In this document: positions 24,159-30,739 of the stretch, piece by piece
How the letters are laid out: each line of letters begins with the position of its first letter
Position numbering within the stretch: the stretch's first letter is position 1
DNA from: JBEHYA01 sp048498415
Lineage (GTDB): Bacteria; Pseudomonadota; Alphaproteobacteria; UBA9219; RGZA01
Assembly (NCBI GenBank): GCA_048498415.1
Contig: JBEHYA010000009.1
Coordinates: forward strand, 1-35,369
Reading direction: 5' to 3'
DNA: 35,369 nt
Made by a program: the position numbers and the translations under genes
The notes under the pieces: generated by a model
Told to the model about the DNA's origin: nothing
What the model saw: the letters and a program-made list of their open reading frames with translations, nothing else
Databases searched by the model: none

Positions 24159-25727
24159 TTAAATCCGGGGTAAACGCCATAAAAACGTCACGCCGCCGGC
24201 CAGACATAATATAAGTATAAGGCCGATTGGGATGGTATTTCCGTAATGCGCAAAGAATGTTCTCTCCGGCAAAGCCCGCGGTAACGGCACATCGAGAATA
24301 CCGGTCGCGAGAAGCGGGAGTGATTTTTCAACCCGGCCCAGCGCATCCACGCTCGCGCTGATGCCGGAATTGGCATCACGGATCAATGGCAGGCCTTCTT
24401 CGATGGCGCGAAAACGCGCCGCCGCAAAATGCTGGTATGGCCCCGCTGAATCGCCAAACCACGCATCGTTCGTGATTTGCAGGATCCACTGCGGAGGATC
24501 CGCCCGGTCAAGGATCGCGCCGCTAAATATGACTTCATAACAAATCAGTGGATTAAAGGGCGGCAGCCCCGGCACATGCAGCGTGGCCGGCCGGGTGCCC
24601 GGCAGAAAATCCGTCTGATTAATGACATCGGTTGCCAGCGGCACATGATCGATAAAGCTGCGCAGCGGCGTGTATTCGCCAAACGGCACCAGGCGCACCT
24701 TATTATAGCTGCCAAGCACCTCGCCCTCGCCATCCACGATGAGAAGGCCGTTGTAATAGCGCTTCTGTTCCTTGTTCCGCAGCGGCGCGCCGCTCATCAC
24801 CACACCGCCTTCCGGCGCGGCCTGGCCCAGCCATTTCCGCATGCCCTTATCGTCATTGACGTAATGCGGGGCGGCGGTTTCAGGTAAAATCGTATAGGCG
24901 GGACGCGTATCGGTATAGGTGGTGGCCAGCTGAACGCTGGTCGCAAAACTCTGCATGCGGCCCGCGAGATCGGCGCGCATGATGCGGGTAATGCCCGGCT
25001 GAACCAGCCGGAGCATCGCCCCCGGCACATATTCGGTTGTGGTCGTGGCAAGGCGCAGATCGCCCCATGCCATCAATACGCCCACGATACCCCATACCGT
25101 AACGGCAAACAGCCATTGCGGGCGCGCGGGTGAACGCAAAAGCAGGCTGACCGCCCCGCCCGCGAGCAAGGTGAGAAGCGTAAGGCCATAGATGCCGAAC
25201 AGGCTTACGCTTTGCGCGATCGGGTTATCGGCCGGCCATACGCTGCCGAACACATTCCATGGAAAACCCACGAACGGGCAATATTGCCGGATCAGTTCAT
25301 AGATGGTTAGCAGGGCCGCCAGCATCACCGCGTGCCAGACGGGATACCGCCGCAGCGGATACGACAGCAGCGCGCAACCGGCGGCGATCAGGCTCAAATA
25401 GATGGGCAGTAAAATAGCCGAGAACGGCAGTACCCAGATATTCGCCGCGATATTCTGAAAAAGCGAAGCAGAAACCCAGTAGAGCCCCAGCATGTGATAG
25501 CCCAGGCAATAGAAAAAAACATAGCCCGCATAGGCCCGTTTCCTTTCGCTTTGCCGCAGCACTTCCACAAGCAGCGCGAAGCCGATAAAAAACAGCGGCG
25601 GCAGGCCAAATGGCGGAAGCGCCAGGGCGCCGGCAACGCCGGCAAGAAAACACAGAATGATTTTGCTATAGCCCGGGCGCGCGGCCAGCCAGCGGCTGCA
25701 GAATGTGAGATCGAGCTGAAAAGCCAT
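24159..25727 (-). CDS. lnt: Apolipoprotein N-acyltransferase
   Basis: A 522-residue protein. I use ATG 25727 (MAFQLDLT) because residues before it are not family-like and would extend into the region shared with the divergent gene. The first 200 or so residues form several membrane helices, including LPPFGLPPLFFIGFALL and GFPWNVFG. A nitrilase-type domain follows with its three catalytic residues: E283 in TILPETAAP, K343 in SYNKVRLVPFGEYTP, and C396 in LICYEVIFSG. The last helix closes the protein. Lnt adds the third acyl chain to the N-terminal cysteine of lipoproteins in the inner membrane; the OprM-type lipoprotein in this window is a likely client. Confidence 0.96.
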   Translation of the reverse strand: MAFQLDLTFCSRWLAARPGYSKIILCFLAGVAGALALPPFGLPPLFFIGFALLVEVLRQSERKRAYAGYVFFYCLGYHMLGLYWVSASLFQNIAANIWVLPFSAILLPIYLSLIAAGCALLSYPLRRYPVWHAVMLAALLTIYELIRQYCPFVGFPWNVFGSVWPADNPIAQSVSLFGIYGLTLLTLLAGGAVSLLLRSPARPQWLFAVTVWGIVGVLMAWGDLRLATTTTEYVPGAMLRLVQPGITRIMRADLAGRMQSFATSVQLATTYTDTRPAYTILPETAAPHYVNDDKGMRKWLGQAAPEGGVVMSGAPLRNKEQKRYYNGLLIVDGEGEVLGSYNKVRLVPFGEYTPLRSFIDHVPLATDVINQTDFLPGTRPATLHVPGLPPFNPLICYEVIFSGAILDRADPPQWILQITNDAWFGDSAGPYQHFAAARFRAIEEGLPLIRDANSGISASVDALGRVEKSLPLLATGILDVPLPRALPERTFFAHYGNTIPIGLILILCLAGGVTFLWRLPRI

Positions 25728-25878
25728 GACGACTGCCGGACCGGCACGCCATATATATAAGCAGGCCGGTCTATGTTTTAGGTAGCCGATAAGTCTAAAC
25801 AACCGATTAAACGGCGCGCCAGCTGAATCATAACGCTTGAAGCGTGGCATTCCGCCGGCTTTTTGCTATTCTGGGGCT

Positions 25879-26580
25879 ATGCCTTTACCCGCCCGCCGCC
25901 TGCTGCAATATAAAGAACTGTTCGAATTGTTCCCCGTGGGGGTGCGCAACACCGTCTATTCGATGGCGGAACCCAAAACCGTCCGCGCCGGCGAATATGT
26001 TTTTCACAATGGCGACGAAGGGCCGTTTTACATGGCGGCCGTGATGTCGGGACGCCTGCGCATGAGCGTGCATTCCCTGGAAGGCAAGGAAATGCTGATC
26101 ACCATGGTGGAGCCCGGTGAAATTTTTGGCGAAATGTCGCTTCTCGATAACTCGCACCGCGCGGTGGATGTGATCGCGGAAGTGGATTGCACCCTGCTTA
26201 TCATCTGGCAGGAAGATTTTATGCCTGTTCTTACCCAGCATCCGCCTGTCATGCTAAGCATCATGCGCATGATGTGCCACCGCATGCGGCTATACGCCCA
26301 TACGCTGGAACTGATCGCGCTGCAAAGCCTGCCGGCTAAATTCGTGCGCTACCTGCTGCGGCTCAGCCGCGATTACGGCATTGAAAAGGACGGCAAGATC
26401 ATCATCCGCGCCAATCTAAGCCAGGCGGAAATGGGCAACCAGCTGGCTACCAGCCGCGAGAGCATCAACAAGCAGCTCCGCATCTTCATTACGCGCGGCT
26501 ATATCGCGATGGATGGAGACGATATCGTGCTGCTGGATATTCCCGCGCTTAAAAAAGAAATCCTGCCGGAAGACGCTTGA
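25879..26580 (+). CDS. Crp/Fnr-family transcription regulator
   Basis: A 233-residue regulator; ATG 25879 follows a GGGG stretch, and the upstream TTG at 25837 is unlikely. Residues about 20-120 are the cyclic-nucleotide-type beta barrel with GEIFGEMSLLDNSHRAVDVIA. Glu85 and Arg94 of the phosphate cassette are kept, while the next serine of E. coli CRP is alanine. No N-terminal Fnr-type cysteine cluster is present. The winged helix has LSQAEMGNQLATSRESINKQLRIF; R193 and E194 match CRP Arg180/Glu181, which read the GTGA half-site, and K198 replaces Arg185. It therefore probably binds TGTGA-N6-TCACA sites, three of which lie at 30092-30170. Its 3' end overlaps the convergent PurA-like gene by 82 bp. 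Confidence 0.92.
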   Translation: MPLPARRLLQYKELFELFPVGVRNTVYSMAEPKTVRAGEYVFHNGDEGPFYMAAVMSGRLRMSVHSLEGKEMLITMVEPGEIFGEMSLLDNSHRAVDVIAEVDCTLLIIWQEDFMPVLTQHPPVMLSIMRMMCHRMRLYAHTLELIALQSLPAKFVRYLLRLSRDYGIEKDGKIIIRANLSQAEMGNQLATSRESINKQLRIFITRGYIAMDGDDIVLLDIPALKKEILPEDA

Positions 26581-27791
26581 GTTTTTGGCATGCTTCTTAC
26601 CATGCCGGCCCGCGTGGGGCCGTAACTGGTAAGCAAGCCCCCCGCCCCCGTTAACCGGCGCAGCGTTTCGGCATAGGCTTCCGGCGTTCCATCGCATGTT
26701 TTTCCGTCGTGAATGTAACGCAGGCGCGCTCCAACCTGGTCCATGCAGCTAACGGCAATATGGCGGCGCACATCCAGGGTCGCCGGCGCATCGCTTAAAT
26801 CGTCCCGCACGGCGGCAAGGAACTGATTGATATCGGGCAAGGCGAACCGCAGCGCGCCCTGATAGGCGTTGGGCACGTTGGTGGCATCCACAATCCCGTC
26901 ATAGGGCGGCGCCGCGCATTCATGCAGCAGCGGCCCGGCCCCGTGGCGCGTCATGTAGGTGCGGGTGGCGTAATATACATTTAACTGGCCGATACCCGCT
27001 TCCAGCGCTACATCCAGCGCATTGCGGAGGCCGGTATAGGAACGCGTGACATGCGGAAACGCGCCGCGCGCCTGATCCAGTAACAAACCCTGTGCGCCTT
27101 CAAAGCAGATATGCGCGTAGTTTTGCAGAAGCTGCGGCGCGGCCAGCGTGACGCGCGATAAAAAAGTATCGCAATCCTGCATGAAGTGCTCCATGAGACC
27201 TTCGGAACTAAAACGTGTCTGCCATTCCGCGCTGATCACCGGCACACCCAGCTTGGCCAGGCGCTGCGGCACCCATTCGCCGCGAATGCGGCGCAGAATA
27301 GCGTTTAAACGATTGCGATCAGCCAAATCATCGACATACAGCGCATATTCCGGGCGCAGATTGCGCCCCACCGTTTCGCCAAAACCGACGCCCACGCTGC
27401 CATGGCGGGTGCTTCCACGCATATCTTCAATCACCTGATTAATCATCATGTCGTAAGGCGTGGAGACTGCGCACATCGCATCGATATAAACGCGTGGCAT
27501 CACACCGATTTTTTCCAGCTTGTCCCATTCGCGCATGAACAGAATGGGATTGGCGACAAAAAAATGGCTTAAATAGGTCGCCGCCCCTGCCAGCGTGCCG
27601 CTGCCAAAATGCTTGAACACGTGGCGCGTGCCGTCTTCCAGCTGCACCGTATGGCCTGCCTGCGCCCCGCCATTATGGCGCACCACGATTGCATCGCGGC
27701 CATATGGCGCGACCAGATAATCCGTTGTCAGCCCCTTCCCTTCATCACCGTAATTGGCCCCCACCACGATATCTGCTGAGTATTTTGTCAT
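26499..27791 (-). CDS. Adenylosuccinate-synthetase-like enzyme (divergent PurA paralogue)
   Basis: A 430-residue protein; ATG 27791 has GGAG six bases upstream. It keeps the PurA P-loop GDEGKG with catalytic Asp16, the NGGAQAGHT segment with His47, EGAQGLLLD, FPHVTRSYT, TRHGAGPL and a C-terminal SYGPTR. PurA joins IMP and aspartate using GTP. The arginine-rich aspartate loop of PurA (TTGRRRRTG) is here DATNVPNAYQGALRF, without arginines, so the amino-acid or nucleotide substrate may differ. The last 27 residues are serine rich and antisense to the Crp/Fnr gene. It is the last gene of a vWA/J-domain/AAA+ cluster instead of a purine locus, so a specialised role is more likely than housekeeping purine synthesis. 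Confidence 0.82.
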   Translation of the reverse strand: MTKYSADIVVGANYGDEGKGLTTDYLVAPYGRDAIVVRHNGGAQAGHTVQLEDGTRHVFKHFGSGTLAGAATYLSHFFVANPILFMREWDKLEKIGVMPRVYIDAMCAVSTPYDMMINQVIEDMRGSTRHGSVGVGFGETVGRNLRPEYALYVDDLADRNRLNAILRRIRGEWVPQRLAKLGVPVISAEWQTRFSSEGLMEHFMQDCDTFLSRVTLAAPQLLQNYAHICFEGAQGLLLDQARGAFPHVTRSYTGLRNALDVALEAGIGQLNVYYATRTYMTRHGAGPLLHECAAPPYDGIVDATNVPNAYQGALRFALPDINQFLAAVRDDLSDAPATLDVRRHIAVSCMDQVGARLRYIHDGKTCDGTPEAYAETLRRLTGAGGLLTSYGPTRAGMVRSMPKTQASSGRISFLSAGISSSTISSPSIAI

Positions 27792-27837
27792 TTTTATCTC
27801 CGATAAAGTTAAATGGGGGCCAATCCGGCGGCCCGGC

Positions 27838-28797
27838 TTATGTGCCGTAACCAAGCTTCACTAAATCACCGCGCGCGCCGCGGCCCGGCCGGCCGGCAAC
27901 GGCTGGCATATGCCGGATGGCATCCGCCACCACCAGCGCGGTGTTGCCCGACCAGCTTTTGGCGACCGCATCATGGTTGCGGCCTTCATGCACCTCGATC
28001 GCCGAGACCAGCACCTCCGGCAGTTTGCGGTAATCCGAGACCTGGAGCACGCGTTCCTTGCCAATCGCGGCGTGCCAGGTATCCAGCACGCGTTCGAGAT
28101 GGCGGGAAGCGTAACTCCCCTGCTCGATGACCACGTGATAGACCTCGTATTGCTGGCTCACCTGGTCGAACAGCGCGCGGGCTGGAATATCCCCCGGCAC
28201 ATCATCACCGAACACCTTCTTGATTTGCGCGCGGGTTAAAAAATCCGGGCATTCTTCATCACCAACGGTGACGAGGTAGCCCTTCTTGCCGCGCTTCTCG
28301 AAGCTGTCGGTGCTGGTGCGGGTCGCCGCAAAATACCACGGGGCCGTATAGCTCTCGTGGTGATTGCCGCCACCCCCACCTTCCAGATACAGCTGGCCCA
28401 GCTGTTCGGCGATTTTGATATCGCTTTCAAACTGGGTGACCTGCAGGGGCGCACGGTCGACATCAATATCGCCCACCGCCATGAACATCACCTGCGGGTC
28501 TTCCACCGGCTCACGCTCCAGCGTTTCGTTCACGAAAGTGCCAAGCCCGTCGCGCACCAGCAGATCGGGGATATCCCCCATCGTGCCGGTCACATCCAGC
28601 GCCACAATCACCGGCGTGGAGCGCGGATGGTTGTCACTATCGCGCGATTCACGTAGCGCAATGGCCCCCGGATCGAACGATTTGCGCGGGTCTTCATGCG
28701 TGACCATTTTATCGCTGAAGATTTCCTCGCGCGGCTTACTGGCGACCGAGCTTGAATAATCGGTCCATGCTGTTGCTTGCCACGGATCTCCACCCAT
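27838..28797 (-). CDS. vWA-domain protein
   Basis: A 319-residue protein starting at ATG 28797, with an excellent GGAGG five bases upstream; the frame extends further but without support. From about residue 62 it looks like a von Willebrand factor A domain: strand PVIVALDVTGTMGD with the metal-site D-x-T-G-T (D68 to T72), a variant of D-x-S-x-S. A second metal-site threonine may be in the YLVTVGDEECPDF strand. A glycine run followed by two histidines (GGGGGNHHES, about 139-148) is distinctive. No signal peptide or membrane helix is present, so it is cytosolic. Such vWA proteins often work with AAA+ ATPases and chaperones, both encoded here. It lies 46 bp before the PurA-like gene. Confidence 0.8.
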   Translation of the reverse strand: MGGDPWQATAWTDYSSSVASKPREEIFSDKMVTHEDPRKSFDPGAIALRESRDSDNHPRSTPVIVALDVTGTMGDIPDLLVRDGLGTFVNETLEREPVEDPQVMFMAVGDIDVDRAPLQVTQFESDIKIAEQLGQLYLEGGGGGNHHESYTAPWYFAATRTSTDSFEKRGKKGYLVTVGDEECPDFLTRAQIKKVFGDDVPGDIPARALFDQVSQQYEVYHVVIEQGSYASRHLERVLDTWHAAIGKERVLQVSDYRKLPEVLVSAIEVHEGRNHDAVAKSWSGNTALVVADAIRHMPAVAGRPGRGARGDLVKLGYGT

Positions 28798-28832
28798 GTT
28801 TTCCTCCGTTATTTTGAGTAAAGCCCTCCCTT

Positions 28833-28862
28833 TGGCCGGCGAGAGGGACATCGCGCCGGCCA
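28833..28862 (-). other. GC-rich stem-loop in the J-domain/vWA gap
   Basis: A perfect 9-bp inverted repeat, TGGCCGGCG (28833-28841) and CGCCGGCCA (28854-28862), with a 12-base loop. It lies in the 169-bp gap between the J-domain and vWA genes, 36 bp before the vWA start. On the transcribed strand it is followed by AAAGGGAGGG, not a T-run, so it is not a standard terminator. It could be an mRNA-stabilising or processing structure. Confidence 0.5.
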
Positions 28863-28966
28863 TCGGTCGGGTTATGTTTTTGTTTAAGCTGTCAGGTCAG
28901 TCGTGGTCGGCTTCAGGTAAAGCCTGGCAGGCTGTAACCGTTCGGTTGCATCGGTTTTTGCATGTC

Positions 28967-30025
28967 TCACACCCCCGGTTTGTAAATGTCGCTATAACTT
29001 GTTTTCATCTCGACGAAGCGACGGGCGCCGAAATTTTCCTGCATGGTTCTGTCCCACGCATTAAAGTCGGTATTGGCATCGCCGCTGCTGGGCTGGCGCA
29101 GCCACGCGACGAACGGTTTGGGCAGCGTGCTGTCAAGCGGCAGCCGCGTGCCGGTGCGGTTTCCCAGTAATTCGCGCGCCGTGGCGCGAACAAGCCCCAG
29201 ATCAATCCGCGCATCGGCTTTGCCGCTTTTGCGGATGTCCAGCGGGGCGATGTCGGCGGCATAGCCGGGCAGCAGCGGCAGGCGGGTTGCGAACTTCGCC
29301 GCATGCCACCAGCCGCCCAGCAGGCTGGCATTGTGCATTTCGGGATCGATAAAAAGAGTGGTGGGGTCAATCGCGTTGTGGCTGAGGCCCGCCCATTTCA
29401 GGTAACAGGCTATATTCATCATGCGCGACATGATCCAGCACATGTGCTTGGAATCAAGCTTGCCGCCTTCATGCGCCAGTAAATCTGCCAGCCGCACCGC
29501 CTTCGGGTCTTTGCGCACCGTTAAAATATAGCGGTCGGCGGTTTCATAGGTTTTGATATCGGTGGGGACTATATGCGCGAATTTCTTTTGCATGCGCGCA
29601 TCGGCAAATGTCAGGCCTCTGATCTGCGCCACGCCGTTCTGGAATAAACCGGCGTATGATTTATCCAGCGCATACAGAACTGTGGTGGGGCCGATGTAAT
29701 ATTCGCCCAGCTCAAACCGCCCCTTTGCATCATAGGAAATGCGATAGGTTTTGCCTTCCGCTTTAAACACAAAAGTGCGCGGTTTGGCCCATAAACCCGC
29801 CTTTAATTTATCTTCGGCGGCCTTATGCAGCGCGCCGATATGCGCAAATACGTCTTTCGCATCGTCGCTTTTGTTAACATCCGGATGCCAGCGTTTAACG
29901 AGCTGGTGATACGCATCCTTCATACCGGTTTCATTGCCGGGAAATAAACGCTCCGGCTCGTCTTCGGGAATGCCAAGCAGCGCGGCGGCATTGAGTGCTG
30001 CGAATGCGATTGCGGCTTCAACCAT
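28967..30025 (-). CDS. J-domain protein with pseudokinase-like region
   Basis: A 352-residue cytosolic protein; GGAGG stands five bases before ATG 30025. Residues about 12-75 form a J domain with the HPD motif at 47-49 (VKRWHPDVNKS), which would stimulate an Hsp70 ATPase. After a short beta-rich stretch, residues about 105-330 resemble a degraded protein kinase: RLADLLAHEGG, a helix WIMSRMMNIACYLKWAGL, then SHNAIDPTTLFIDPE in the place of the catalytic loop, followed by LLGGWWHA where DFG should be. Catalytic Asp, Asn and DFG are not recognisable, so it is likely a pseudokinase or scaffold. It heads the vWA/PurA-like gene set and faces a control region with CRP-type sites. Confidence 0.8.
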   Translation of the reverse strand: MVEAAIAFAALNAAALLGIPEDEPERLFPGNETGMKDAYHQLVKRWHPDVNKSDDAKDVFAHIGALHKAAEDKLKAGLWAKPRTFVFKAEGKTYRISYDAKGRFELGEYYIGPTTVLYALDKSYAGLFQNGVAQIRGLTFADARMQKKFAHIVPTDIKTYETADRYILTVRKDPKAVRLADLLAHEGGKLDSKHMCWIMSRMMNIACYLKWAGLSHNAIDPTTLFIDPEMHNASLLGGWWHAAKFATRLPLLPGYAADIAPLDIRKSGKADARIDLGLVRATARELLGNRTGTRLPLDSTLPKPFVAWLRQPSSGDANTDFNAWDRTMQENFGARRFVEMKTSYSDIYKPGV

Positions 30026-30091
30026 CCCGTCCTCCGATGCCTTCAGGATGAGCGGGGGTGCGCTGAAAGAAAATCTGTGTATTTAAAAGCC

Positions 30092-30107
30092 TGTGACGCG
30101 TCTCACA
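30092..30107. promoter_or_regulatory. CRP-type binding site 1 (perfect)
   Basis: TGTGA-CGCGTC-TCACA, all ten consensus positions of the CRP half-sites present, and the symmetry extends one more base on each side (C and G). Its centre is about 74 bp before the J-domain start codon. Confidence 0.75.
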
Positions 30108-30133
30108 GCGCGCGCAAACAAAATGCAAAAACC

Positions 30134-30149
30134 CGTGACGCAGTTCACA
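30134..30149. promoter_or_regulatory. CRP-type binding site 2 (one mismatch)
   Basis: CGTGA-CGCAGT-TCACA, nine of ten consensus positions. Its centre is exactly 42 bp from site 1, four helical turns, so proteins bound at both would lie on the same face of the DNA. Confidence 0.65.
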
Positions 30150-30154
30150 TGTGC

Positions 30155-30170
30155 GGTGATGCGGTTTACA
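30155..30170. promoter_or_regulatory. CRP-type binding site 3 (two mismatches)
   Basis: GGTGA-TGCGGT-TTACA, eight of ten consensus positions, centred 21 bp (two turns) from site 2. Its right half contains most of the -35 box of the rightward promoter, so occupancy would affect that promoter directly. Confidence 0.5.
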
Positions 30171-30193
30171 AAAATGAATTCGCTTTTTAAAAT
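30165..30193 (+). promoter_or_regulatory. Sigma70-like promoter for the small plus-strand gene
   Basis: TTTACA (30165-30170), a 17-bp spacer and TAAAAT (30188-30193); each hexamer has one mismatch to consensus. Transcription would start near 30200, leaving a leader of about 100 bases before the small gene at 30302. CRP-type site 3 overlaps the -35 box. Confidence 0.55.
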
Positions 30194-30301
30194 TTTTAAA
30201 TCGCGCGCAAAGCAGCGATTCTGTTTTTGCGTTGAATCGCTATTTCATGTAGAATGCTCACTTATACCGATGTTTATTGAATTTTCTAAGCGGAGGGGTG
30301 G

Positions 30302-30739
30302 ATGAAATTTTCCTTCATCAGCGGGCGTGACGTGGCCTATATGTTTTTTGTCGGCCCGCGTATCAAAACAATCCTCGGTCATGCGCTGTATAATGACGGC
30401 GCCAATCTGTCGGATAAGCAGTTTCACGACATCTGTTTTGCCGCGACCTCCCGCTGGTCGAGCGCGGCGCAGGCCAGCCTGGCGTTTTCCAGCGTTGCCG
30501 CGGCGATTCTCGCCAAGCCCGAACGCATCTCCGGCCGGCTGCTGGACCAGACCATCCACTGGGTCGGCCGGGCCGACCCGGCTTTCGCCGGCGCGGCGGA
30601 AGAGTTTTTCAAGCGCGTGGGCCAGCTGCTGACGCCGGAACAGAAACAATCCGTCATCCGCCAGCTGGCCGCCGCGCGGCCGAAGAAAGGCAGGCTGCAA
30701 GAGATTCATTCACGCCTGCAAAAGCAGCTGGCTTCCTAG
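30302..30739 (+). CDS. Hypothetical protein (145 aa), helical
   Basis: I do not recognise this protein. GGAGGGG three to nine bases before the ATG is a strong ribosome-binding site, and a good promoter and three CRP-type sites lie upstream, so it is very likely a real gene. The sequence looks mostly alpha-helical, without signal peptide or clear membrane helix, and ends in a basic, amphipathic helix (KKGRLQEIHSRLQKQL). It is the only plus-strand gene inside the right-hand cluster, and its 3' end overlaps the convergent membrane-protein gene by 30 bp. Shared control with the divergent J-domain gene suggests it belongs to the same response. Confidence 0.72.
   Translation: MKFSFISGRDVAYMFFVGPRIKTILGHALYNDGANLSDKQFHDICFAATSRWSSAAQASLAFSSVAAAILAKPERISGRLLDQTIHWVGRADPAFAGAAEEFFKRVGQLLTPEQKQSVIRQLAAARPKKGRLQEIHSRLQKQLAS

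Larger units (their letters stand above)
30026..30301. promoter_or_regulatory. Divergent control region of the stress-like locus
   Basis: A 276-bp gap between the leftward J-domain gene and a rightward small gene, more AT-rich than its surroundings. It holds three CRP-type sites with centres at 30099.5, 30141.5 and 30162.5 and one good sigma70-like promoter facing right. No confident promoter facing the J-domain gene could be picked; TAAATA on the minus strand (30085-30080) with a -35 inside the first CRP site is one possibility. Beyond about 30205 I see only the ribosome-binding site of the small gene. Confidence 0.7.

Noticed and set aside
26499..27791. PurZ-type phage aminoadenine synthesis enzyme
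   Set aside because: The catalytic aspartate of the GDEGKG loop is kept, whereas PurZ is known to replace it, and no phage polymerase, DatZ or MazZ gene is present.
27817..27834. Stem GGGCC/GGCCC between vWA and PurA-like genes
   Set aside because: Only 5 bp, no T-run; too weak to call.
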